From the NCBI GenBank assembly GCA_030066475.1, contig JASJBO010000003.1:1-45563 (forward strand): a DNA stretch of 45,563 bases, in the 5' to 3' direction. The position numbers and the translations under genes were made by a program. Source of the DNA: Myxococcota bacterium. Lineage in GTDB: Bacteria; Myxococcota_A; UBA9160; PR03. Shown here piece after piece: positions 9,031 to 16,390 of this stretch; the stretch's first letter is position 1, and every line of letters begins with the position of its first letter. The notes beneath the pieces were generated by a model. It was not told the DNA's origin and ran no database searches. It worked only from the letters and a program-made list of their open reading frames with translations.

Positions 9031-10844
9031 CGCTTCCCTCCGAAGATCTCGCGCAGCCGCTCGAGCGGGAGCTTCGGCTCGCGGTCGAACCCGAGCAGCC
9101 CGTTCTGCTCCTGCTGCACGTCGGTGAGCTGGGTCCAGACGAAGCCGGCCAGCCGGTCGCAGGCGCCCACCGCCTGCATCACGTCGCGCAGGCGCTGCTC
9201 GAACGCCGCCTCGTCCGCCGGCAGGTCGCCGTACGAGAAGAGCTGGGCCGAACGCTCGCCGCCGGCCGGCACGAAGCCGACGCCGCCGCACTCGGTCAGC
9301 AGGATCGGGAGGCCCGAGGGGTCGGCGCCCGGCAGCGCGGCCCGGCGCCGGCCCAGCAGGTGGCCGGCCGGCAGCACGTCGCCCTGCGGGTCGGCGGCCA
9401 GTGCCGCGATGCGGCCGGCCAGGTCGGCGTCCGCTCCCGGCTCGCCCTCGTACACGTGCAGCGTGAACAGATCGCCGGCCGCGTACTCCCAGCCGTCGTT
9501 GCCCACCACCGGACGCGACGGGTCGAGCGCGCGCGTGAGCGCCGCCACGCCCTCCACCAGCGCCCGCTGCTCGGGGCGCTCGGCCTGTCGCCACACCCCC
9601 CACGACTCGTTGAACGGCACCCACGCGATCACGCTCGCGTGGCTGCGGTCGCGGCGCACCAGGGCCATCCACTGGGTCACCAGGTCGCCCACCAGCTCGC
9701 CGGTGAAGTCGCGCCCGCTCGGCATCTCGGCCCACACCAGCAGCCCCAGCCGGTCGGCCCAGTAGAGCCAGCGCGGGTCCTCGGCCTTCTGGTGCTTGCG
9801 CGCGCAGTTGAAGCCGAGCGCGCGCGTCAGCTCCACGTCGCGGCGCAGGTCCGCGTCGGTCGCGGCCGCGTACCAGCCGCCCGGGAAGTAGCCCTGGTCG
9901 AGCACGCCGCGCAGGTAGAGCGGCTCGCCGTTGAGCAGCAGGGCGCCGTCGCGCACCGCGATCTCGCGCAGGCCCACCGGCTGGGTGACGGCGTCGACCT
10001 CGCGCTCGCCGTCGAGCAGGCGCACGCGCAGCTCGTACAGGAACGGGTCGTCGGGCGACCAGGCGCGCGGCGTCGGGACCGCGAGCACCAGCGAGGCCTC
10101 CAGGCGCCCCAGGGCCTCTCGGCGCTCCCGGGCCACCACCTCGTCGTCGCGCGCCAGCGCACACTCCAGCGCGCCCGGCCACGGCTCCGAGAACGACACG
10201 TTCACGCGCAGCTCGGCGCGCGCGCCCTGCCACTGCGTCCAGACCTCGTCGCACGAGACCTCGGGCAGGGGCTCGAGCCAGACCGTCTGCCACACGCCGG
10301 TGACGGCGTCGTAGTCGACCGGGGTGCGCGCCGCGCCCGCCGCCTGCTTGCCGCGCGGGCGGGTCCAGGTGGGCGGGTCGGCCACGCGCAGCACCATCTC
10401 GTTGCGGCCCGGGCGCAGCGCCGGGCCCACCGCGCAGGCGATCGGGTCGTAGCCGCCGCGGTGCGCGCCCACCTGGCGGCCGTTCACGAAGACCTGCGTC
10501 TCGTAGTCGCTGGCCCCGATGCGCAGCATCGTGCGCGCACCGGCGCCGGCCGGATCCCAGTCGAGCTCGCGCCGGTACCAGACCACCGGCGCGGGCTCGC
10601 GGTCGGCGGCGCCCGAGAGCTCGGACTCGAGCGGGTAGGGCACCACCACGCGCCGCTCGAGGGGGCGGCCGCGCTCCCAGCCCTCGGCGAGGCCGCGGTC
10701 GTCCGGGTCGTCCCCGAGCTGCCAGGTTCCGTTCAGGTTGGTCCAGTCCGGCCGCACCAGCTGCGGGCGCGGATACTCGGGCCTCGGCACGGCGGGGGGA
10801 CCAGCGGCCACCGGGCTGGTGGACTTCGTTCGGCTTCGCCTCAC
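9027..10844 (-). CDS. Glycoside hydrolase family 2 protein
   Basis: A 605-residue GH2-type enzyme. The N-terminal sugar-binding beta domain includes LNGTWQL, VPYPLES, WYRRELDW and VFVNGRQVGAHRGGYDP. An immunoglobulin-like domain and a TIM barrel follow. The barrel carries the acid/base in AWVPFNESWG (near residue 411) and the nucleophile in LLTECGGVG (near 519), with GFNCARKHQKAEDP upstream. No signal peptide is visible, so it is cytoplasmic or uses another route. Beta-galactosidase, glucuronidase and mannosidase specificities are possible. The GTG start at 10844 lies inside repeat R2 copy 1, which also supplies GGAGG 9 nt upstream; later in-frame GTG codons are alternatives. Coupled to the epimerase. 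Confidence 0.85.
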   Translation of the reverse strand: MRRSRTKSTSPVAAGPPAVPRPEYPRPQLVRPDWTNLNGTWQLGDDPDDRGLAEGWERGRPLERRVVVPYPLESELSGAADREPAPVVWYRRELDWDPAGAGARTMLRIGASDYETQVFVNGRQVGAHRGGYDPIACAVGPALRPGRNEMVLRVADPPTWTRPRGKQAAGAARTPVDYDAVTGVWQTVWLEPLPEVSCDEVWTQWQGARAELRVNVSFSEPWPGALECALARDDEVVARERREALGRLEASLVLAVPTPRAWSPDDPFLYELRVRLLDGEREVDAVTQPVGLREIAVRDGALLLNGEPLYLRGVLDQGYFPGGWYAAATDADLRRDVELTRALGFNCARKHQKAEDPRWLYWADRLGLLVWAEMPSGRDFTGELVGDLVTQWMALVRRDRSHASVIAWVPFNESWGVWRQAERPEQRALVEGVAALTRALDPSRPVVGNDGWEYAAGDLFTLHVYEGEPGADADLAGRIAALAADPQGDVLPAGHLLGRRRAALPGADPSGLPILLTECGGVGFVPAGGERSAQLFSYGDLPADEAAFEQRLRDVMQAVGACDRLAGFVWTQLTDVQQEQNGLLGFDREPKLPLERLREIFGGKR

Positions 10845-10896
10845 TGCGCGCGCCCTCCGGGCGCTTGCGACGGGCTTCCGCCCAGCACGCTCCTAG
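10822..10896 (-). repeat. R2 3'-end repeat, copy 1
   Basis: Read on the minus strand, the element begins at the TAG stop of the DUF6632-like gene and ends inside the GH2 start region. A 35-nt block (10822-10856) is identical to 12722-12756, and a 12-nt block at the other end (GCACGCTCCTAG, plus strand) is identical too. The middle differs in sequence and length. The conserved part contains GGCGAAGCC, which can form a short hairpin. In this copy it also supplies the apparent ribosome site and GTG start of the GH2 gene. Confidence 0.85.
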
Positions 10897-11321
10897 CCGT
10901 TCGCGGCCGCATCGGGCGGCCTCGGGGCGCGTCGCGCCAGCCGCCGCGGGTGGTACACGGTCAGCAGTGCGGCCACGGCGAACAGCAGCGGCACGTCCGC
11001 CACCAGGTGGGTCAGCTCGCCCTCCATGGCGAAGGCGTCGTAGGTCATCACCCCGCCGTGCAGGATGCTCGACAGGATGGTGAAGTCGATCAGGATCGCG
11101 TGCCGGAGCGGGTCGCGGGCGGCGAAGATCAGGCAGACGCCGAGCGCCATGTAGATCGCGATGATCATGCGCTCGTAGGCGGGGTGTCCGTGGGGATGTC
11201 CCCAGCGGAAGCCCGCGGGCCAGAGGTCGAAGGCGAACGGCAGCCCCCCGATCAGCGCCACGCCGAGCACGACCAGGCAGAGGGACAGCCGCCGCATGGC
11301 GGTCGCGGAATCCGCAGGCAC
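10893..11321 (-). CDS. DUF6632-like small integral membrane protein
   Basis: A 142-residue protein with four hydrophobic segments: LSLCLVVLGVALIGGLPFAF, MIIAIYMALGVCLIFAA, HAILIDFTILSSILHGGVM and LVADVPLLFAVAALLTVY. The pattern (an aromatic periplasmic loop with FRWGHPHGH, then YERMIIAIYMALG, then a His-bearing span) matches my memory of DUF6632. Function is unknown. GTG 11321 is preferred to ATG 11297 because GGAGGAG stands 8 nt before it. A TATCAT box on the minus strand (11351-11356) overlaps the -10 box of the divergent glutathione peroxidase gene. Its stop codon begins repeat R2 copy 1. Confidence 0.65.
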   Translation of the reverse strand: MPADSATAMRRLSLCLVVLGVALIGGLPFAFDLWPAGFRWGHPHGHPAYERMIIAIYMALGVCLIFAARDPLRHAILIDFTILSSILHGGVMTYDAFAMEGELTHLVADVPLLFAVAALLTVYHPRRLARRAPRPPDAAANG

Positions 11322-11350
11322 GACTCGGGCTCCTCCGACCGGTTCGGTTC

Positions 11351-11360
11351 ATGATATCGT
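11351..11360. promoter_or_regulatory. Overlapping divergent -10 boxes around GATATC
   Basis: ATGATATCGT holds TATCGT on the plus strand (11355-11360, toward the glutathione peroxidase) and TATCAT on the minus strand (toward the DUF6632-like gene). The palindrome GATATC is shared. No convincing -35 box is seen on either side. The two promoters can hardly be used at the same moment. Confidence 0.5.
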
Positions 11361-11384
11361 GGGTGCGAGCACGGGAGGAACTCC

Positions 11385-11873
11385 ATGTCCGGCTTCCACG
11401 ACCTCGAGATGACCTCGATCACCGGCGAGACGGTGGCCTTCTCCGGCTACCGCGGGCAGCTCTGCCTGGTGGTGAACCTGGCCAGCCGCTGAGGCCTCAC
11501 GCCCCAGTACGCAGGTCTGCGTACCCTTCACGAGAGCCACCGCAGCCGGGGCTTCCAGGTCCTCGGCTTCCCCTGCAACCAGTTCGGCGCCCAGGAGCCC
11601 GGCAGCGACGCCGAGATCCTCGAGTTCGCCCGCTCCAAGTACGGCGTGGACTTCCCGATGTTCTCCAAGATCGAGGTCAACGGCGACGGCGCCTGCGAGC
11701 TCTACCGGCTGCTCAAGGCCGGCCATCCGGACGAGGACGGCAACGAGGACATCTCCTGGAACTTCACCAAGTTCCTGGTCGACGGCTCCGGGGCGGTGGT
11801 CGCCCGCTTCGGCCCGGCCACGACGCCCGAGGAGATCGAGCCGCACCTGGCCGAGCACCTGGGAGGGGGATGA
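11385..11873 (+). CDS. Selenocysteine-containing glutathione peroxidase (UGA recoded)
   Basis: Read through one in-frame TGA (11490-11492), this is a complete 162-residue glutathione peroxidase. The catalytic strand reads VVNLASRUGLTPQY, so the UGA falls exactly at the Sec/Cys site (residue 36). The rest of the tetrad is present: Gln70 in GAQEPG, Trp125 and Asn126 in SWNFTKFLVD. FPCNQF and FPMFSKIEVNG are also conserved. It reduces peroxides with thiols; length fits BtuE-like bacterial enzymes. Start ATG 11385 has GGGAGG six nt upstream. A SECIS-like hairpin follows the UGA. No other in-frame stop occurs. Without recoding, only a short N-terminal peptide and a 75-residue C-terminal ORF appear. 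The next gene overlaps by ATGA. A TGC-to-TGA sequencing error is the alternative. Confidence 0.88.
11490..11492 (+). other. Selenocysteine UGA codon
   Basis: An in-frame TGA at codon 36 of the glutathione peroxidase, flanked by NLASR and GLTPQY. This is the position of catalytic Sec or Cys throughout the family. Reading frame and homology continue unbroken on both sides. Confidence 0.87.
11507..11524 (+). promoter_or_regulatory. Bacterial SECIS-like hairpin
   Basis: Arms GTACGCAG (11507-11514) and CTGCGTAC (11517-11524) pair perfectly; a realistic fold has a 7-bp stem with the tetraloop GGTC. The apex GCAGGTCTGC is the same as the apex of the E. coli fdhF SECIS as I remember it. The loop lies about 22 nt after the UGA, inside the range for bacterial SelB-dependent recoding. 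The bulged U of the fdhF element is not evident here. Confidence 0.8.
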
Positions 11874-12700
11874 GGGTCCGCGGCGTCGATCTCGCCCTGC
11901 GCGACACCGGCTCGGGCACGCCGTTCCTCTGGGGCCACGGGCTGCTCGGAAGCATGGAGCAGGAGGACGACGCGGCGCTGTTCGACTTCGGCGAGATGGC
12001 GGCTGGACGGCGCCTGCTCCGCTTCGACGCGCGCGGGCACGGCCGCTCGGAGGCGACCCTCGCCCCCGACGACTATCGCTGGCCGAGCCTCGCCCGCGAC
12101 CTGCTGGGCCTCGCCGACGCCCTCGGGCTCGACCGCGCCGTGCTCGGAGGGGTCTCGATGGGCGCTGCGACCGCGCTCCACGCCGCGCTCGCGGCCTCCG
12201 GGCGGGCCGCGGCGCTCGTGCTGGCCGGACCGCCCACCGCGTGGAGCACCCGCCCGCGCCAGGCGCGTCTCTACCGCGTCTCGGCGGGGATGGTGGGGGC
12301 GCTCGGTCTCGCGCCCTTTCGCGGCCTGGCCGGCCTGGCCGGCCTGGGCGCCTCGAACCCGACGCTCGCCGCGATGCAGCGCTCGGTGATGCGGTCCCTG
12401 CGTCGCGCCGATGCGCGCGCCGTCGAGGCCGCCCTGCGCGGCGCCGCCCGGTCCGATCTGCCGGACCCGGAGCGGCTGCGCCGACTCGAGGTGCCCGCGC
12501 TGATCCTGGCCTGGAGCGGCGACCGCACCCATCCCGTCTCGACGGCGGAGCGCCTGGCGGAGCTGTTGCCCGACGCCGCGCTCCACGTGGCTCGCGATGC
12601 CGCCGAGCTGGGACGCTGGGCGACGCTCGTGCAGCGCTTCCTGGCAGAGCGCGCTCCGGCCGACCCGGACGATCTGGCATGCGGGGCCCGCGGGGGCTGA
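11870..12700 (+). CDS. Alpha/beta hydrolase
   Basis: A 276-residue alpha/beta hydrolase. Landmarks are WGHGLLGS (oxyanion region), FDARGHGRSE, the nucleophile elbow GGVSMGAATALHAAL, and the acid region LILAWSGDRTHPVS. The usual catalytic His near the C-terminus is not obvious; HVARDAAELGRW is the nearest candidate. Esterases, thioesterases and haloperoxidase-like enzymes share this fold, so the substrate cannot be named. Its ATG overlaps the glutathione peroxidase stop (ATGA), which implies translational coupling. Expression would then depend on ribosomes passing the UGA upstream, so it may respond to selenium supply. Confidence 0.85.
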   Translation: MRVRGVDLALRDTGSGTPFLWGHGLLGSMEQEDDAALFDFGEMAAGRRLLRFDARGHGRSEATLAPDDYRWPSLARDLLGLADALGLDRAVLGGVSMGAATALHAALAASGRAAALVLAGPPTAWSTRPRQARLYRVSAGMVGALGLAPFRGLAGLAGLGASNPTLAAMQRSVMRSLRRADARAVEAALRGAARSDLPDPERLRRLEVPALILAWSGDRTHPVSTAERLAELLPDAALHVARDAAELGRWATLVQRFLAERAPADPDDLACGARGG

Positions 12701-12721
12701 CGCGCGCCGCGCTAGCTGTCT

Positions 12722-12787
12722 GACTTCGTTCGGCTTCGCCTCACTGCGCGCGCCCTTCGGGGGGGCTTCTGCCGCGCACGCTCCTAG
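12722..12787 (-). repeat. R2 3'-end repeat, copy 2
   Basis: The second copy of the repeat seen at 10822-10896. The 35-nt block 12722-12756 and the distal GCACGCTCCTAG block are identical. The middle is 9 nt shorter and different. As in copy 1, the TAG stop of a minus-strand gene (here the wax ester synthase) is the first codon of the element. Here it fills the space between two convergent genes. Confidence 0.85.
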
Positions 12788-14205
12788 GCGAGCGCTTCGA
12801 GCTCGGCCAGCTGCTGCTCGAACAGCTCGGCGATCCGGTGCGGGTCGGGAATCGCCTCGGGGTCGGTGTCGATCCCGATGTTCATCGTGCCGGCGTACGA
12901 GAGCAGCGCCATCACCAGCGGCGTGCCCTCGACCACACTCGCGAAGGGGTACACCGCCTCGACGGCGGCGCCGGCCATGTAGCGCCGTTCGGGGGAGCCG
13001 GGCACGTTGGTGCAGCTCACGTTCACCTGTCCCACGGCCTGGCGCGCCAGCCAGCGGAACGCCCCTCCGGGCAGCGCGGTCAGCGCCTCGACGAAGAGCG
13101 GGCCCGCCGCGCCGCGCTGGTCCTCCTTGGCGGCGCGCGTCTGCTCCTGGATGCGCTGCAGGCGGCGCGCCGCCGAGCGCTCGTCCAGCGGGAGCCACAC
13201 GTTGAACATGCCGACGCGGTTGCCCATCGTGTCGCGGTCGCCGCGGCCGCGCAGGTTCATCGGGACCATGCACTTGAGCGACTCGAGCCGGTGTCCGCGC
13301 TTGCGGTAGTAGGCCCCGAGTGCGCCGGCCAGTGCCGCGAGCACCACGTCGTTGATGGTGGCGCCGAGCGGCGCCTTGAGCTTGCGCAGCCGCTCGATCG
13401 GGACGTCGAGCACGTCGAAGCGGCGCGAGATGCCGGCGCTGTCCACCGAGAGCGGATCGCGCACCGCCGGCTGGAGCGCGTCGGCGACCATCGCGCGCAC
13501 CCCGCGCCAGGTGCGGCCGGCGTCCTCGAGCGCCTCGGCCGGGCGCCGCAGCGCCTCGAGCGCGCCGTCCACGCCGCGGCGCGCCAGCGCCAGGGCGTCG
13601 CGTGCGTTGTCGCGCGTCAGCCGCGTGAGCTGCTCGCCCACGCCGGGCAGCGGCGCGGGCTTCGCCCGCCGCATGCGCCGCGGGGCCTCGTCGCGCGCGG
13701 CCTGGGTGATCGCGTGCAGGATCGCCAGCGAGCCCACCCCGTCCACCATCGAGTGGTGCATCTTGAACAGGTAGGCGCTGCGGCCGCCCTCGAGGCCCTC
13801 GATCCAGGTGGCCTCCCACATCGGACGCTCGCGGTCGAACGGCGTGGCGAACAGGGTCGCCGCCAGGTCGAGCAGGTGGCGCCAGTCGCCGGGCGGCGCC
13901 AGCGAGACGTGGCGCAGGTGGTAGCGGCGGTCGAAGTGGGGGTCGTCGACCCACTCGGGCAGGCCCAGGTGCAGGGGCACGTCCAGCACGCGCTGCCGGA
14001 GTCTCGGGACCAGGGCGATGGCGCGGTCGAGTGCCACGTCGAGTCGCGCGGGGTCGGGCGTGCCGTCGAGCACGTAGAGGCCGGCGATGGTCGCGCGGAA
14101 CTGCGGGAGCGCCTCCTCCGCGTACCAGAAGAGGGCGTCCGAGGGCGCCATGCGGGGCGCCAGCTCGAGCGGGCGGGGCTTCGGGGTGCGAGATCGTCCT
14201 GCCAT
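12784..14205 (-). CDS. Wax ester synthase/diacylglycerol acyltransferase (WS/DGAT)
   Basis: A 473-residue WS/DGAT. The catalytic motif HHSMVDGVG (HHxxxDG) lies near residue 149. MAPSDALFWYAEE opens the conserved part, and PLGATINDVVLAALAGAL, MVPMNLRG and VNVSCTNVPGSP are typical later blocks. It joins acyl-CoA to a long-chain alcohol or diacylglycerol, forming storage wax or triacylglycerol at the membrane. Start ATG 14205 is chosen over the longer ORF because an AGGAG lies about 11 nt upstream and because the longer start sits inside a predicted -35 box. Promoter: TTGACG (14275-14280), 17 nt, TACTCC (14252-14257). Its TAG stop begins repeat R2 copy 2. Confidence 0.9.
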   Translation of the reverse strand: MAGRSRTPKPRPLELAPRMAPSDALFWYAEEALPQFRATIAGLYVLDGTPDPARLDVALDRAIALVPRLRQRVLDVPLHLGLPEWVDDPHFDRRYHLRHVSLAPPGDWRHLLDLAATLFATPFDRERPMWEATWIEGLEGGRSAYLFKMHHSMVDGVGSLAILHAITQAARDEAPRRMRRAKPAPLPGVGEQLTRLTRDNARDALALARRGVDGALEALRRPAEALEDAGRTWRGVRAMVADALQPAVRDPLSVDSAGISRRFDVLDVPIERLRKLKAPLGATINDVVLAALAGALGAYYRKRGHRLESLKCMVPMNLRGRGDRDTMGNRVGMFNVWLPLDERSAARRLQRIQEQTRAAKEDQRGAAGPLFVEALTALPGGAFRWLARQAVGQVNVSCTNVPGSPERRYMAGAAVEAVYPFASVVEGTPLVMALLSYAGTMNIGIDTDPEAIPDPHRIAELFEQQLAELEALA

Positions 14206-14251
14206 GGGGGGCCGCTCTCCTCTCGGGGCTCCCCGGGCGCGCCTGGCTTTG

Positions 14252-14280
14252 GGAGTAAGACAAGCCCCCGGCCGCGTCAA
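14252..14280 (-). promoter_or_regulatory. Sigma70-type promoter of the WS/DGAT gene
   Basis: On the minus strand, TTGACG (14275-14280) and TACTCC (14252-14257) are separated by exactly 17 nt, and lie about 50 nt before ATG 14205. This supports the shorter start of that gene. Confidence 0.5.
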
Positions 14281-14323
14281 CGGCCGCTCGCTGCGGGTGG
14301 GGTTGCTGCGCGGAGGCCCGCCG

Positions 14324-14938
14324 CTAACGGCGGCAGCGACGCTGGGCGATCCAGATGCCGCAGGCGAACAGCAGGGCGGCGGACGGTTCGGGCGTCGCCG
14401 GCAAGGAGCCCGGCGCCGAGAACGTCAGTGTCTCGGTCGCGATGAAGCTCAGGTCGCGCACGTCTTCCAGGCTGCGGATCTCGCCGAGCCCGCCGAACCC
14501 GCCGTTCAACGTCAGCAGCCTCGCGCTGGTCGGCGTGCTGCCCAGGGTCACCGCGAACTGCGCCGAGGACTCCCCGCTGCGCAGGTCGATCAGCGTGCCC
14601 GCCACCGAGTCGAGCGCCGGGAAGTCGACGATCCCGAGCGGCAGGATGCGGTCGGGATCGGAGAGGACCTCGACGCCGAGCACCTCGGCGTCGTCGAACA
14701 CGATCGCCGCCAGGTCGAGCACGCGCGGAACCGTCTGGAGGGTGAAGGTGAGGACGTTGTCGATGGTGTCGCCGCTGTCGAGCGTGATCGAGATCTCGCC
14801 GCCGAGCACGCTCCGCACCGAGGCGGGGTCGGGATCCATGGTGATCGGGCCCGCGCTCGCGGTGGTTGCCAGCAACATGCCGCCCAGCAGGGCGAGGCCG
14901 ATCGCAAGGTCGCGGGTCCGCGAGTGCAGCAGCATCAT
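14324..14938 (-). CDS. PEP-CTERM domain secreted protein
   Basis: A 204-residue exported protein. A signal peptide (IGLALLGGMLLATTASAGP) is followed by a beta-rich domain of about 140 residues. The C-terminus is a PEP-CTERM sorting signal: PEPSAALLFACGIW as motif plus membrane span, then the basic tail QRRCRR. Such proteins are cut and anchored or released by an exosortase, usually in exopolysaccharide-producing bacteria. No exosortase lies in this window. The extracellular function is unknown. ATG 14938 or the adjacent ATG 14935 is the start, with GAGGAG 4-7 nt upstream. Confidence 0.8.
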   Translation of the reverse strand: MMLLHSRTRDLAIGLALLGGMLLATTASAGPITMDPDPASVRSVLGGEISITLDSGDTIDNVLTFTLQTVPRVLDLAAIVFDDAEVLGVEVLSDPDRILPLGIVDFPALDSVAGTLIDLRSGESSAQFAVTLGSTPTSARLLTLNGGFGGLGEIRSLEDVRDLSFIATETLTFSAPGSLPATPEPSAALLFACGIWIAQRRCRR

Positions 14939-15119
14939 CGGTCTCCTCAACGGTTGGCAGTACCCGGGCATGAGAACACAGAACTGCGAGTCAGGGAAGC
15001 GGAAATCCTCTCGTTCGGGGGGGAATCGAGCCCGGTCGATCCCCGAGGGGGGCTGGCCGCAGCGCGGCGCCCGGGACCCCCGAGCGCTGCGAGGGCACCG
15101 GGCGGCGGGCCGCGGGCGG

Positions 15120-16355
15120 CTAGAAGCCGACGATGAAGCTCACGCTCGTGGTGCCGCTGCCGCCGATGTTGAGCGTCTGGAAGGTCTTCGCGCCCTCGAC
15201 CTGGTAGTCGCCGGCGGTGCCCGTCACCTGCTTGTAGGCGTCGAGCAGCTGGCGCACGCCGGTGGCGCCCACCGGGTGGCCGGCACCGATCAGCCCGCCG
15301 CTCGGGTTGATCGGGTGCTTGCCGTCGATCTCGAGCCAGCCCTCTTCGACGGCCTTCCAGCTCTCGCCCGGCGCGGTGATCCCGAAGTGGTCGATCGCCA
15401 TGTACTCCGAGGTCGTGAAGCAGTCGTGGGTCTCGATGCCGTCGATCCCGTTCACGTCCTCGATGCCGGCGCGCTGCATCGCCGCCGTGACGGTGCTGCG
15501 CACGTGGGGCAGGACGTACTGGTGGCTGGCGCTCTCGGCGATCTTGTCGGCGAAGCGCAGCCGCGCCGTGTTGTGGCCCCAGCCCTTGATGCGCGGGATG
15601 TCCTCGAGCTTCCTGCCCATGCCGCGCGCCCACTTCTCGGCGTAGTCGCGCGACGCCAGGAACACGCACACGGCGCCGTCGGTCACCTGCGAGCAGTCCG
15701 CGATGCGGATGCGACCGCCGACCGCCGGGTTGTCGTCGGTGCGGCAGAGCGCGTGCTCCTTGTTCATGTACCAGGTCCGCGTCTGGGCGTTCGGGTTGAG
15801 CTTGGCGTTGTCGTAGTTGAGGCGGCTGATCTCGGCGAGGTGCTCGTCCTTCAGGCCGTAGCGGCGGTCGTACTCGTCGCCGAGCCGGCCGAACAGCTTC
15901 GGGAACGGGAACTCGATGCCGTCGGCCTCCTGCTCGTACCAGGCCGCGGTGCCCAGGTAGGCGCCGCCCTCGGAGGCCGACACCGTCTTCATCTGCTCGA
16001 TGCCCACCACCGCCTGCAGGTCGTAGCGGCCGGCCTCGATCTCCGCCGAGGCGGCGAGCAGCGCGATGCTGCCGGAGGCGCAGGCGGCCTCGTGGCGGCC
16101 GGTCGGGAGCCCGCTGAACGAGGGGTGCGCCTCGGTGAAGAAGGCGCCCAGGTGGCCCTGCATGCAGTAGAGCTCGGCGGCGAAGTTGCCGACGTGGGCG
16201 CTCTCGACCTCCTCCGGCGCGATGTCGCAGGCCTGGAGCGCGCCCAGCACGCCCTCGCGCATCAGCGCCGAGAAGTGCTTGCGCTCCTTCGTCCAGTTGC
16301 GTGCGAAGTCGGTCTGGTAGCCACCGAGGACGTAGACTTCCGATCCAGCTGCCAT
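15120..16355 (-). CDS. Thiolase family protein (SCP2-like acyl-CoA acetyltransferase)
   Basis: A 411-residue thiolase. The nucleophile is Cys92 in [12 protein letters not shown]. Other landmarks are [13 protein letters not shown] (HDCF motif of SCP2-type thiolases) and the [14 protein letters not shown]is loop. The C-terminal second Cys of classical thiolases is replaced ([10 protein letters not shown]), which is usual in SCP2-type members where HDCF carries the second Cys. It would cleave 3-ketoacyl-CoA, plausibly with branched or steroid-like chains. It follows the 3-hydroxyacyl-CoA dehydrogenase after 35 bp on the same strand, so the two form a beta-oxidation pair. Confidence 0.9.
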   Translation of the reverse strand: MAAGSEVYVLGGYQTDFARNWTKERKHFSALMREGVLGALQACDIAPEEVESAHVGNFAAELYCMQGHLGAFFTEAHPSFSGLPTGRHEAACASGSIALLAASAEIEAGRYDLQAVVGIEQMKTVSASEGGAYLGTAAWYEQEADGIEFPFPKLFGRLGDEYDRRYGLKDEHLAEISRLNYDNAKLNPNAQTRTWYMNKEHALCRTDDNPAVGGRIRIADCSQVTDGAVCVFLASRDYAEKWARGMGRKLEDIPRIKGWGHNTARLRFADKIAESASHQYVLPHVRSTVTAAMQRAGIEDVNGIDGIETHDCFTTSEYMAIDHFGITAPGESWKAVEEGWLEIDGKHPINPSGGLIGAGHPVGATGVRQLLDAYKQVTGTAGDYQVEGAKTFQTLNIGGSGTTSVSFIVGF

Positions 16356-16390
16356 TGGGGGGATCCTCCTGAACGGTTCGGGGCGCGGCC

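Noticed and set aside
11646..11873. Stand-alone 75-residue peroxidase-like gene or pseudogene
   Set aside because: The same frame extends upstream through a single TGA at the Sec position to a good ATG and ribosome site, so it is part of a selenoprotein rather than a fragment.
10822..12787. Insertion sequence ends flanking 10.8-12.8 kb
   Set aside because: The two R2 copies are direct, not inverted, each is tied to a stop codon, and no transposase lies between; a composite transposon is unlikely.
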